The notes under the pieces: generated by a model
What the model was told of the DNA's origin: nothing
Seen by the model: the letters and a program-made list of their open reading frames with translations, nothing else
The model's database searches: none
Part shown: piece after piece, positions 36,002 to 44,384 of the stretch
Numbering within the stretch: position 1 is the first letter of the stretch
How the letters are laid out: every line of letters begins with the position of its first letter
Program-made: the position numbers and the translations under genes
Assembly (NCBI GenBank): GCA_036821825.1
Contig: DAISIV010000004.1
Coordinates: 65,109 to 129,108 of the forward strand
DNA from: CAITZA01 sp937915285
GTDB taxonomy: Bacteria > Desulfobacterota > Desulfomonilia > Desulfomonilales > Desulfomonilaceae
Direction: 5' to 3'
Length of the DNA: 64,000 nucleotides

Positions 36002-36529
36002 ATGGAAGCCAGAACATTTGAAATGGAATTCGCCAAATTCATTGAAAGGTTTCACGCTGAAATTCGTGACCTTTTCATGGAGGACACCCTACATAAGAGA
36101 GAGATACTCTCTCATTACCAACTTGCAGAGGAAATGCTGCGCGATTTGGCCGATACAGTCCTAAGTGAATTCACCGTAAACATAGACAAGCGCACCTCTG
36201 TGGAAACGATAGCAGACCGTTATGTTAAACTCGGGATACGTTGTTGCGAGGATGGCCTTAGTTTTTCCGAAATGGTCCGGGTCTTCATTCTGCTCAAAAG
36301 GCACGTTTGGCTTTTTTTCCAGGACAGTAACTTTGCGGGACAACCTTTTGACGTGCGTTCAATAGTGGCCCTTAACAACCGGACAACCCTATTTTTTGAC
36401 CGGGCAATATATTACTTCCTTGTGGGCTATGAACAGACGCAATCCGAAAACCCCACTGAACTCGAATCTCTTTACAATTCATTCCTCAGCAAATTGAGAA
36501 TAGACCTAAAAAAACCCGTCGATGACTGA
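36002..36529 (+). CDS. RsbRD N-terminal-domain-like protein
   Basis: The 175-aa product is all-helical. The segment DRYVKLGIRCCEDGLSFSEM followed by LKRHVWLFF resembles the RsbT co-antagonist RsbRD N-terminal domain, a sensor-type helical bundle. There is no STAS or kinase domain. AGGAGG seven bases before the ATG is a strong ribosome site. A strong terminator follows. A role in stress or redox sensing is inferred only from the domain. Confidence 0.55.
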   Translation: MEARTFEMEFAKFIERFHAEIRDLFMEDTLHKREILSHYQLAEEMLRDLADTVLSEFTVNIDKRTSVETIADRYVKLGIRCCEDGLSFSEMVRVFILLKRHVWLFFQDSNFAGQPFDVRSIVALNNRTTLFFDRAIYYFLVGYEQTQSENPTELESLYNSFLSKLRIDLKKPVDD

Positions 36530-36571
36530 TACTAAACATCCAACCTGGATATATTATTAGTTCACAAAGCT

Positions 36572-36608
36572 AAAAAACGCCCCTGATAAATCTCAGGAGC
36601 GTTTTTTT
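36572..36608. terminator. Rho-independent terminator, bidirectional
   Basis: AAAAAACGC-CCCTGA pairs with TCAGG-AGCGTTTTTT with one mismatch and a six-base loop, flanked by A and T tracts. It lies between convergent genes ending at 36529 and 36652. Confidence 0.85.
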
Positions 36609-36651
36609 GGATGCTACCCCGATGAAAGAGGAGGTCGTGAAATCGAGGGTT

Positions 36652-37608
36652 TTATTGAACTACCTGCACTGTGTATCCGAATTTGTCGCCATTTTCCTGC
36701 CTGTATTCAATCTTCACCTTCTCTCCAACTGCAGGCCTTCTGAATGGTATGAACTTCGTCTTGAGCCCGACCCGTATGTTCACCACCTCGGCAGTATCAC
36801 TGTCGTCAGCTACCCTGAGCGATAAGCTCTTTGGGGAGGAGGCTACAACTTCACCTGTAAGTGTTTTTGAGCTTTTCTCCTCTTTCGGCGCAGTCTCGCT
36901 AATGTCTTCCTTGGGGGCGGCAGGCCTTTCTACCGGCGTCGTCTTTGCAATCACTTTCTTTTCACCAGTAGCCGTTTTTCCCACAGGCCTCTTTGGAGGG
37001 GTTGTGGCAGTCCCGGTGGACGTGGAGGCTGATGGACCCGTTGAGACAGCTTCCGACCCACTGGCGGGAGGCTTGGTCTGAGTGTCGGTTGATCGTGGCG
37101 CCGCCGGTTTTCTACCCGAGGGAGGGGGCGTAGTTGATGTCGATGACCCGGACGGCGACCACGAAGGATCAGACACGTGAGCCGGAGGACGTGTCGATAC
37201 TATCGGCTTGGGCGGAGTGCATGAGTCTATAGGGCTAGGCTCCTCTCCGACCGACCTGCACACCGATCCGCTTGGGGGCGCAGGTGGATAACATTGAGCT
37301 GCTGAAGGCAACGGGGACAAGCTGACAACCTTGGTCGCCTTCATATATCCATCTTCGAGAATGAAGTCCACTGCCACATTCTCACCTAAGCACGGACGCC
37401 TGTTTGGAACGAATTTGGTGCGCCAACCAACGTTGACCTCGGCGCACTGCCCATTCGACTTGACGGTCATGGAACGCCAGCCATTGTCAACAACCGTCCC
37501 CTTGAATGTGCAAATTCTGTAGGCTTGAACTGGCTCCACCATACATGTTATCAAAAGCGCAGCCACTACGATGGCGATAGAGCCGAAAACGGAACATTTC
37601 CCGGACAT
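36652..37608 (-). CDS. Exported protein with duplicated beta-domain and Pro/Ser/Thr linker
   Basis: The start is placed at 37608 because AGGAGG lies six bases before that ATG; an in-frame start at 37713 lacks one. The 318-aa product has a signal peptide (MSGKCSVFGSIAIVVAALLI onward, cut after VQA). A first domain contains FKGTVVDNGWRSMTVKS and VGWRTKFVPNRRPCLGE; then comes a 130-residue linker rich in Pro, Ser, Thr and Lys. The terminal domain has LTGEVVASSPKSLSLRV and VGLKTKFIPFRRPAVGE. The two ends are clearly homologous. Function is unknown; the linker suggests an envelope-spanning or wall-associated role. Confidence 0.7.
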   Translation of the reverse strand: MSGKCSVFGSIAIVVAALLITCMVEPVQAYRICTFKGTVVDNGWRSMTVKSNGQCAEVNVGWRTKFVPNRRPCLGENVAVDFILEDGYMKATKVVSLSPLPSAAQCYPPAPPSGSVCRSVGEEPSPIDSCTPPKPIVSTRPPAHVSDPSWSPSGSSTSTTPPPSGRKPAAPRSTDTQTKPPASGSEAVSTGPSASTSTGTATTPPKRPVGKTATGEKKVIAKTTPVERPAAPKEDISETAPKEEKSSKTLTGEVVASSPKSLSLRVADDSDTAEVVNIRVGLKTKFIPFRRPAVGEKVKIEYRQENGDKFGYTVQVVQ

Positions 37609-37868
37609 GGGAGACCTCCTCACTGGGGGGGTAAGGAATTTGCTCTGTTCTTTAACAGCGCCCGGCTCAGCCGGGTCATTGAGCTTCCTATGTATTAAAG
37701 TGTTTCGAAACATAGTAGGTTACGTTTAAAATGTCAAGTAAATTTATAGCTAATAAAACCATAAATCTGTTTATATTATCTTTAATCAATAAAACAATAT
37801 CGAGACATGAATGCATGGTGTTTGAATTGACCAGAAATACACTACACTAATATTTTGGGAGGTTTGAA

Positions 37869-38222
37869 ATGGGAATATGCCGTGACACAGGCGGCATGGA
37901 AATAGATTTGGTCAAGGAGATGGCGGAGGGGCTTGGCAATTCCGGCGCAGCCCTTGAGCGGTTGATTGAGAAGGCCGTTCAGGCGCGCATGGAGGTTTTT
38001 GCATTGATGGACACCTTCAGGAACGGTTCTTCTGGTGATCTGTGCGACGAGCATATAGAAATGATAAATGATTCAATCAGAAAATACAATTCCACGGTAA
38101 ACAGTGCGCAGCATGCCCTTGACTGGTTGCTGATACAGAGGGAGGCCTGCGGATTCAGGACTCACCGAAATGTAAGTTCCTTTTATCCGATCCCACAGAA
38201 GATGATACTGATCAGGAAATGA
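37869..38222 (+). CDS. Small helical protein of unknown function
   Basis: The 117-aa product is helical with no recognised domain. GGGAGG seven bases before the ATG is a strong ribosome site. Its TGA overlaps the ATG of the next gene by four bases, so the two are coupled. A TTGACC with a TAATAT fifteen bases later just upstream could be the promoter. Confidence 0.55.
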   Translation: MGICRDTGGMEIDLVKEMAEGLGNSGAALERLIEKAVQARMEVFALMDTFRNGSSGDLCDEHIEMINDSIRKYNSTVNSAQHALDWLLIQREACGFRTHRNVSSFYPIPQKMILIRK

Positions 38223-38767
38223 AGTTGTTTCAACGATCAATTCTTTTTGTCAGGACACTTACTGCCGGCTGCCTGTTTGTTCTGGCGTCAGTGACTTTTT
38301 CTGTTCAGGTAGCTGCATCGGGCTCTCCTGGAGATGTCTGGGCGGTGTATTTCGGATCCAGCGACTGCACGGTTTGCGATCACGTAAGACCTTTGCTCGA
38401 TAGCCTTACCAGGGATGAGGGCCTCAAAATCAAAGCCTTCGACATAACACGTCCGGAGGACTATCTGGTCTTTGAACGAATAGAGTCAGTCCACAGCGCC
38501 AACAAATTCTCCGTTCCCTTGATAATCATAGGTGAAAATATCCTGATAGGTGAGAAGCAGATACAGAAAAGTCTCAGGAAACTGGTCCAGAGATACCGCG
38601 AGGGCAACGGTGTTCCCCTACCCTACCTCGGAGACTTGACATCCACCGGTGATGGGGCCTCATCAGCGCAAGAGGACTGCAAGACTTGCAAGGACAAAGG
38701 TAGACCGCCATCGGTTCAGAGTGAACTCAGGAAGCTGAAAGTTTTTATTGACCGTCTTATGGAGTGA
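38219..38767 (+). CDS. Exported thioredoxin/glutaredoxin-fold protein
   Basis: The 182-aa protein has an N-terminal signal or anchor (to about VAASG), then a thioredoxin-like fold starting VWAVYFGSSDCTVCDHV with a CTVC redox motif, and SVPLIIIGENILIGE with the cis-proline. A second CKTC motif lies near the C-terminus. It would act outside the cytoplasm on thiols. It is translationally coupled to the helical protein before it. Confidence 0.7.
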   Translation: MKLFQRSILFVRTLTAGCLFVLASVTFSVQVAASGSPGDVWAVYFGSSDCTVCDHVRPLLDSLTRDEGLKIKAFDITRPEDYLVFERIESVHSANKFSVPLIIIGENILIGEKQIQKSLRKLVQRYREGNGVPLPYLGDLTSTGDGASSAQEDCKTCKDKGRPPSVQSELRKLKVFIDRLME

Positions 38768-38934
38768 CCATCCAGTGAACTTTCCCATGGTTTCACTAAT
38801 AATTGTGGTAATCAATCCTTATCCGGGTTATGCTTGAAAATTGGTGTATAGGCAGCAACCAGCTATGTCATTGTCAATATGACCGATTTTTTTGTGAAGA
38901 TTGTGGTTGGGTGGCATAAAATTTTAGCTGGCCC

Positions 38935-38963
38935 TTGACTACATTCGGATATATGAATAGTCT
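38935..38963 (+). promoter_or_regulatory. Candidate promoter of the HesB-like selenoprotein gene
   Basis: TTGACT (38935-38940), 17 bases, TAGTCT (38958-38963). It ends 40 bases before the ATG at 39003. Confidence 0.4.
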
Positions 38964-39002
38964 TGTAGTTATAAACAAGACGAATCTCGCTAGGAGACAA
39001 AC

Positions 39003-39308
39003 ATGTTCACGATTGACGAAGAATCAACAAAATTTCTCAGGGAGAAACTGGTTGACAATCAGTTCCTCAGGGTTTTTTTTGGCGGCTATGGTTGAGGCGG
39101 TCCCAGCATGGGATTGGCTCTGGATGAGCTAAAAGAAGGCGACGAACAGCATGTGATCAATGAACTACCTTTGGTTGTAGACCCATTTGCGATGAAGATC
39201 ATAAAGGAATCAGGCGGTCTGGCAATCAAGTCCAGTATATTCGGCCCGATGGCTGAGTTGGTTAACTCTGCGTCCGAAGGATGCGGAAGCGGATGCAGTT
39301 GTGGCTAG
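39003..39308 (+). CDS. HesB/IscA-like selenoprotein with in-frame TGA
   Basis: Reading from the ATG at 39003 (AGGAG six bases upstream) through TGA 39093-39095 gives 101 aa with selenocysteine 31 in FFGGYG-U-GGPSMGLALDE and a C-terminal cysteine cluster ending GCGSGCSCG (Cys94, 98, 100). IscA uses Cys35, 99 and 101 to hold an Fe-S cluster, so Sec replaces the first ligand. HesB-like selenoproteins are a known bacterial family. A SECIS-like hairpin follows the TGA. Ordinary annotation would split it into two unrelated small frames. It is followed twelve bases later by an FmdB zinc ribbon. Confidence 0.9.
39114..39132 (+). promoter_or_regulatory. Bacterial SECIS hairpin in HesB-like gene
   Basis: TTGGCTC and GAGCTAA pair over seven positions (one G-U) around loop TGGAT. 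The loop begins 25 bases after the TGA and has G in its second position, within the usual bacterial SECIS limits. Confidence 0.75.
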
Positions 39309-39320
39309 TGAGGTTTGAAA

Positions 39321-39521
39321 ATGCCTATTTTCGAATTCGTTTGTGGAAAATGTGGCAAGGAATTTGAGCGACTGGTATTTTCATCTGAACTCGACCCTCC
39401 GAACTGTCCTGATTGCGACAGCTCGGATGTGACCAAAATTCTTTCGGTGTTCTCGAGTTCCTCCATTGAACGTGGACTGGGCTCGTCCTGCGGGCACAGC
39501 GCAGGCAGTGGACATTCCTGA
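39321..39521 (+). CDS. FmdB family zinc-ribbon protein
   Basis: The 66-aa product starts MPIFEFVCGKCGKEFE, the FmdB signature, with the second knuckle CPDCDS and a Ser/Gly/His-rich tail. FmdB-type ribbons are widespread and of unknown function, sometimes linked to formamidase or amide metabolism. The ATG at 39321 is preferred over a TTG six bases earlier because it matches the family N-terminus. It shares an operon with the HesB-like selenoprotein. Confidence 0.8.
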   Translation: MPIFEFVCGKCGKEFERLVFSSELDPPNCPDCDSSDVTKILSVFSSSSIERGLGSSCGHSAGSGHS

Positions 39522-39552
39522 GGTTAGCTATGCGGTGCGGTTGCATCGCTTG

Positions 39553-39586
39553 AAAAAAGAGGCCGGTGACTCGGCCTCTTTTTTTT
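39553..39586. terminator. Rho-independent terminator, bidirectional
   Basis: AAAAAAGAGGCC and GGCCTCTTTTTT pair perfectly around an eight-base loop with A and T tracts on both sides. It serves fmdB on plus and the phenylacetate-CoA ligase gene on minus. Confidence 0.9.
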
Positions 39587-39594
39587 GGGTCATA

Positions 39595-40866
39595 TCAGTC
39601 CCACTTACGGACGTCTTCGATAACCCTGAATCCGTCCTTGAGTGTGTCGTTGGGTATCTTTTTGACAGCGCCCTTGAGTTTGATTGTTTCTTTTATCGCA
39701 TTTTCTATCGATGTCCTGAGTTGCGGTCCCAGTTCTTCATTCATTTCAATTTCCAGTGTCATGAGATCCTGATCCTGGGCTCTTTCTACAAGCAGACGTC
39801 CTTTTGTTATGACGCCTGGGAAGCTATCGACAACTCGCTGGACCTGCGAGGGGTGAACGAACATTCCCTTCACCTTTGTCACCTGATCGGCTCTTCCCAT
39901 GATTCGAGTCAACCTGGGGGATTTCCTTCCACAGGAACACTCATCTACTGCCAGGCATGACAGGTCACCTGTCCCGAAACGGATCAGTGGGTAAATTTTG
40001 TTGTTACACGTTACAACAACCTCTCCAACTGAACCCTCAGGAAGCGCCTCGCCGGTCTGCGGATCTACGATCTCTACTATGACATCATGATGTATATGCA
40101 TTCCGCTTAGTTGTGAGCACTCATAGGATACGCAACCGACGTCGGCTGTTCCGTAAGCTTGCCGACCTATTATTCCATAATCGTCAAAGAATCTTTTCCT
40201 CATGGATTCTGGCAGCATTTCGGCTGCGAGAAAGGCTACCTGAAGATTGACTGAAGAAATTATCTCCATTTCTTCAGCTTTTTTCAGGATGGCCATTAGG
40301 AAGCTTGGGGTTCCGATGTATCCTGTGACCTTAAGACTCTTTAGTATCTCTGCCTGGGCTTCGGTGTTTCCTACGCCCGTCGGGATTACCACTGCCCCAA
40401 GTTCAGTCATCCCTTCTTCAAACATGTGGCCCGCAGGCGTCAGATGATAGGCGAACGTATTTATTACTATGTCCCCAGAGCGAAATCCCACCGAATACAG
40501 AGCAGTCTTCCAGCGCCAGTAATCCTGAACCTTTCCGACCGGATCATAAATCGGCCCGGGCGACTGATGAATTCTCACCAGGTCGGACATCGGAACAGTC
40601 AGAAAGCCCCCGAAGGGAGGACGGGCTTTTTGCGCTTCAGAAAGATCTTTCTTCTTAGTTATCGGCAGCTTTTGAAGATCATCGACAGTCCTGACCGCAT
40701 CCGGTCGCAGACCCAACTCGTCCATGGCTGCACGCAATGGAGTTCCGGCAGAATAAGCCGTAGTGATAACCTCGCCCAGGAATTTCTCCTGATAGGCTTT
40801 CCTTTGGGAAGTCCCAAAAGCCTCCTGCGCGTGCAACATACCCGAGTTCCTGTCAATTTGACTCAT
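39595..40866 (-). CDS. Phenylacetate-CoA ligase family protein
   Basis: The 423-aa protein matches PaaK: LPITKKKDLSEA, a VRIHQSPGPIYDP segment in the place of the P-loop, AYGTADVGCVSYEC, LIRFGTGDLSCLAVDECSCGR and the C-terminal GRADQVTKVKGMFVHPSQV. PaaK forms aryl-CoA from aryl acid, ATP and CoA. The usual Ser/Thr-Gly nucleotide loop is replaced by QSPGP, as in some anaerobe homologues. GGAGG six bases before the ATG sets the start. With bamBC in the window it may feed aromatic acids to dearomatisation. Confidence 0.85.
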   Translation of the reverse strand: MSQIDRNSGMLHAQEAFGTSQRKAYQEKFLGEVITTAYSAGTPLRAAMDELGLRPDAVRTVDDLQKLPITKKKDLSEAQKARPPFGGFLTVPMSDLVRIHQSPGPIYDPVGKVQDYWRWKTALYSVGFRSGDIVINTFAYHLTPAGHMFEEGMTELGAVVIPTGVGNTEAQAEILKSLKVTGYIGTPSFLMAILKKAEEMEIISSVNLQVAFLAAEMLPESMRKRFFDDYGIIGRQAYGTADVGCVSYECSQLSGMHIHHDVIVEIVDPQTGEALPEGSVGEVVVTCNNKIYPLIRFGTGDLSCLAVDECSCGRKSPRLTRIMGRADQVTKVKGMFVHPSQVQRVVDSFPGVITKGRLLVERAQDQDLMTLEIEMNEELGPQLRTSIENAIKETIKLKGAVKKIPNDTLKDGFRVIEDVRKWD

Positions 40867-41413
40867 TAATCGCCTCCATCCGTTGACTTTTTGAGAAAAA
40901 CCGTCGGTACTACTAATTTGTTAGCGCATCGGGAAGATTTTGTCATCGAAAGAATTTTTTTGTCAAATCAAGAAGTTCTGCCGACCGTGCCACACCGCTG
41001 TCAGTGAAGATGGACCGACATGGCACAGGCGACCAAGTGTTTGATTTTTCAGCATGGGGAACACCGTTAATTCCTGATGTGGTGAAAGAGCTAACCTCCC
41101 GACTCGATTGAGCAGTCTGCTGATAGAAGTTGACAGTGTGGATTTACCAAATTATTATAGGACTTGGTAATAGTCTTGTAATCACTCTGATCTTCCCATT
41201 TTTTGATAAAAATAGCATTTCATTTTTTAGCGCCGACGTTGGCCTGTTAGGAAAACATTTCATTCTAATGAAACACAAAGGTTGTTATGCCTTGATTTCC
41301 GGGACATCTGTGCAGCTCACGCCATTGGGTTTTGTGCGTGCTTCGTTATCAGCAGCGCGTATAGCTGAACCACAACTGGGAACTGAATACAACAGAGTAT
41401 TTTGGAGGACTTT
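40867..41413. other. Divergent intergenic region with promoter and operator
   Basis: These 547 bases lie between the phenylacetate-CoA ligase gene and the acyl-CoA synthetase gene. They include the strong promoter at 41130-41158 and a leader of about 250 bases. A short frame (ATG 41269, 49 codons) ends with an ATGA overlap on the synthetase start, but has no ribosome site and no recognisable product. Confidence 0.5.
41130..41170 (+). promoter_or_regulatory. Sigma-70 promoter with overlapping inverted repeat
   Basis: TTGACA (41130-41135), a 17-base spacer and TATTAT (41153-41158) make a near-consensus promoter. TTACCAA (41144-41150) and TTGGTAA (41164-41170) form an inverted repeat spanning the -10 and start region, a classic repressor position. 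Confidence 0.65.
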
Positions 41414-43003
41414 ATGACGGTAAGCAAATGGATTCACATGGGAGTGGTCTTGAGCAGACAAGCCGAACATTATCCGGACAGGCTAGGGTGTCAGGATAAG
41501 AATAGGGATTTCACCTTCAGCCAGTGGAATGAGCGTAGTTGCAGACTAGCCAACGGCCTCAAAAAGATGGGATGCGGACATGGAGACCGATTTGCGGTTT
41601 TAGCTTTCAACCGTGTTGAGTGGATGGAGATTTATGCCGGAAGCGCCAAGGGCGGTCAGATTAGTGTCCCAATCATGTTTAGGCTGGCGGGTCCGGAAAT
41701 TGAGTACATAGTCAATAACGCGGGTTGCAAGGCCTTCATTGTTGAAAAACCATTTGTTGAGATGATCAATGGAATCAAGGATCGGCTTCCTGTTCCGGCT
41801 AACGCTTATGTGTATCTCGGAGAACCTGGGGAGACTGCCCCTGAGGGTTACGTTGAATACGAGAAATGGCTTGAAGCCTCTTCCCATGAGGAACCGGACG
41901 TAACGGTTGACGCGGAAGACCCTTGGACCTTCATGTATACGTCTGGCACCACTGGAAAACCCAAGGGAGTGGTGAGGACTCACGAGTCTTACCTTGGCAT
42001 GTACTATCTGGATATCGCCAACATGGGTTTAAAACCGACAGACAAGGCCTTGATGGTCATGCCCATGTGCCATGTCAACTCGATTTTCTATTCATTCCCT
42101 TATACGATGGTTTCCGGCGCCGTGTGTGTTTACAATGAATCAAGCTTCAACCCGGAAGACTTCCTCGCCACGGTCGAAAAATACGGCATAACATTCACCT
42201 CGCTGGTTCCGACCCACTACATAATGATCCTTTCATTACCTGAGTCAATCAAGGGTAGGTTCAACGTATCCTCCATGAGACAGTTGCTTATTTCATCAGC
42301 TCCTGCCAGGAAAGAGACGAAAATTGCGATCCTTGACTTTTTCAAGAATGCGGAACTTTGGGAGGCCTATGGATCGACCGAGGCAGGCTTGGTGACTTTA
42401 TGCAGGCCTGAAGATCAGCTACGTAAACTTGGCACGATAGGTAGGGAAATATTCGGGATTGACAGGATAAAGGTGCTTGATGAGGAGGGTAACGAAGTCT
42501 CGGATGGTGAAGTTGGAGAACTCTACGCAAGGACTCCGATGATTTTCAAGGAATACTGGGGGCTACCCGAGAAAACCAAGGAAGTCTTTCAGGGGGAATG
42601 GTTTACTGCAGGCGACATGTGCTACAGGGACTCGGATGGATTCTATGTCCTGGTTGACCGCAAGGCCAACATGATTATCACCGGTGGTGAGAATGTGTTC
42701 CCGTCGGAAGTTGAAAACACCTTGGCATCGCACCCCAAGGTGAAGGACGTAGCAGTCATTGGTGTGCCACATGAAAAATGGGGTGAGGCCATACACGCTT
42801 TCATCATACTCAAGGATATCGAAGACGCGTCAGAAGGACTGAAAGAAGAGATGAAACGGTATGCGAGGACAAAAATTGCCGCATACAAGGCGCCAAAATC
42901 CATCGACTTTATTGAAGATGACGAGATGCCACGAACAGGAACCGGCAAGATCCTGCACAGGGTGCTGCGTGAACAGTTTGGTAAATGGAGTGACAACAGG
43001 TAG
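41414..43003 (+). CDS. Class I acyl-CoA synthetase (AMP-forming)
   Basis: The 529-aa protein has the P-loop MYTSGTTGKPKGVV, EAYGSTEAGLV, WFTAGDMCYRDSDG, DRKANMIITGGENVFPSEVE and the catalytic lysine in RTGTGKILHRVLREQ, all intact. It resembles long-chain or aromatic acyl-CoA synthetases. The ATG at 41414 follows GGAGG by six bases; a TTG twelve bases earlier is unlikely. Expression appears driven by the promoter/operator at 41130-41170. The acid substrate is not deducible. Confidence 0.9.
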   Translation: MTVSKWIHMGVVLSRQAEHYPDRLGCQDKNRDFTFSQWNERSCRLANGLKKMGCGHGDRFAVLAFNRVEWMEIYAGSAKGGQISVPIMFRLAGPEIEYIVNNAGCKAFIVEKPFVEMINGIKDRLPVPANAYVYLGEPGETAPEGYVEYEKWLEASSHEEPDVTVDAEDPWTFMYTSGTTGKPKGVVRTHESYLGMYYLDIANMGLKPTDKALMVMPMCHVNSIFYSFPYTMVSGAVCVYNESSFNPEDFLATVEKYGITFTSLVPTHYIMILSLPESIKGRFNVSSMRQLLISSAPARKETKIAILDFFKNAELWEAYGSTEAGLVTLCRPEDQLRKLGTIGREIFGIDRIKVLDEEGNEVSDGEVGELYARTPMIFKEYWGLPEKTKEVFQGEWFTAGDMCYRDSDGFYVLVDRKANMIITGGENVFPSEVENTLASHPKVKDVAVIGVPHEKWGEAIHAFIILKDIEDASEGLKEEMKRYARTKIAAYKAPKSIDFIEDDEMPRTGTGKILHRVLREQFGKWSDNR

Positions 43004-43185
43004 TCTATTTTAGGTTTTCGTTTGTTGGCTGTCCGCTAATATTCTGATCTGCGCAAGCCCGCTCGGCAACATCCCTTCTGGGAGAGCGGGTTTGTCCAGG
43101 TTGTTTTCCCGGGCTGTTTATGATAATCGAAATCTGAGTCCTGTAGGAGACCTCAGGAGAAGTCAGGAAATTTTGCAGAGTCCCT

Positions 43186-43479
43186 ATGAAACATACATTC
43201 TGTGTTATCACTACCGTTTTCACCGCGGTGTTTTTTTCTTCACATCAGGTTGAGAGCCAGTCCATGAGTCAGGCTGCCAGGACCAACCCTGAGCAGTGGC
43301 GCAGCCATCAGATGAATCAACCTGCTCCATCGGCCTCAGATAAGGATAACATCTCAACCGACAGACTCGAAGAAATCAAACAGCTATACATGGAGGCCAA
43401 ACGGGAAGCAGAAAACAGACATCCTGCCGCAAACTCATCCCCTGAGCAGTTGAATCATCAAATGAGAGACAACAGATAG
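43186..43479 (+). CDS. Small exported protein of unknown function
   Basis: The 97-aa product has a signal-like N-terminus (MKHTFCVITTVFTAVFF) and a hydrophilic mature part rich in Gln, Asn, Ser and Ala, with two similar motifs NPEQWRSHQM and SPEQLNHQM. No domain is recognised. The ribosome site is weak. Confidence 0.45.
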   Translation: MKHTFCVITTVFTAVFFSSHQVESQSMSQAARTNPEQWRSHQMNQPAPSASDKDNISTDRLEEIKQLYMEAKREAENRHPAANSSPEQLNHQMRDNR

Positions 43480-43567
43480 TGGCTGCCGCCATAATTTGGC
43501 GAGTTTACGGGATCAAGGGGCCCTATAGTATAATGGCCTCAACCACCCCGGCGATCTGTTGTTTGTA

Positions 43568-44359
43568 TCAGGACTTCGCCCCTACGACTATCATCCATCT
43601 GAAAGTGAGGTTTTCATCTGGAATGTTTTCGAATAGTTTGTCTATTTTTTCGAGGCGCCCTTTGTAATCCAGGGTTGGGAAGAGGCCGGCAGACATCGCC
43701 TGAATGGAAAAGAAATCCCTTACCTGCTGTTTGGGCTGCTCAAAGTTAGCCTGAGTCATTCGGACTGATTTGCACAGGGATTTCATGCAGTCCTGAAGAT
43801 CATTAAGGGAAACCGGTTTTTTTAGGCTTAGTCCCAATCGAGTTTTCTCTTCCACAGCGGCGAACACGTTTTCCCCCCGGTCAGAGTAAACCCCGTCCAT
43901 AAATGTTAGCCCTATCCTTCCATCTGGACGCAACAAATCAATGGCTTGAAGAAGACTCTCCCTGAAATCGGGAATCAAAAAGATGGACGCGCTGTAGATG
44001 ATGATGTCGAATGGTTCATCTATGCAATCCTTTAAAGCCGAAGCATCACCCTCAATGAAAGCAAGGCCCTGAAAGCTCTTGCAGTTGTCCCTGGCTTTCT
44101 CGAGCATCGCAGGGGAATTGTCAAGCCCGACCACGCATGCACTTGGAAATGCCTTTACAAGTTGCATTGAGCTTGCCCCGGTTCCACACCCTATGTCCAG
44201 GATCCTGTTTGTTGCTTGAGGATTAACGGCTTTAAGAAGAAACGCGTTGAGATCTTGGAAGAAACCGTACTTTGACTCAAATTCATCGTAGTTGTCAGGG
44301 CTGCTGTCAAAATTGCGCTTCACGGCGGCCTTTATCTTCTGGATTTTATCAGATTCCAT
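43568..44359 (-). CDS. Class I SAM-dependent methyltransferase
   Basis: The 263-aa product has RILDIGCGTGASSMQLVKAF (motif I), VVGLDNSPAMLEKA, FIEGDASALKD and FDIIIYSASIFLI, a BioC/UbiE-type small-molecule methyltransferase core. It begins 25 bases after the cupin gene ends on the same strand. The acceptor is unknown. Confidence 0.8.
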   Translation of the reverse strand: MESDKIQKIKAAVKRNFDSSPDNYDEFESKYGFFQDLNAFLLKAVNPQATNRILDIGCGTGASSMQLVKAFPSACVVGLDNSPAMLEKARDNCKSFQGLAFIEGDASALKDCIDEPFDIIIYSASIFLIPDFRESLLQAIDLLRPDGRIGLTFMDGVYSDRGENVFAAVEEKTRLGLSLKKPVSLNDLQDCMKSLCKSVRMTQANFEQPKQQVRDFFSIQAMSAGLFPTLDYKGRLEKIDKLFENIPDENLTFRWMIVVGAKS

Positions 44360-44384
44360 GACTCTCTTTACCGGTTGTGCGCCT

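Noticed and set aside
39098..39116. An alternative hairpin (TCCCA/TGGGA core) just after the HesB TGA as the SECIS element
   Set aside because: Its loop starts about 10 bases after the TGA, too close for a bacterial SECIS; the hairpin at 39114-39132 has better spacing.
38935..39132. A 65-codon plus-strand frame upstream of and across the TGA region
   Set aside because: It has no ribosome site and unlikely composition; the overlapping frame from 39003 through TGA gives a complete HesB-like selenoprotein with a SECIS hairpin.
39466..39960. 164-codon plus-strand frame
   Set aside because: It runs over the fmdB end, the bidirectional terminator and the antisense of the phenylacetate-CoA ligase gene.
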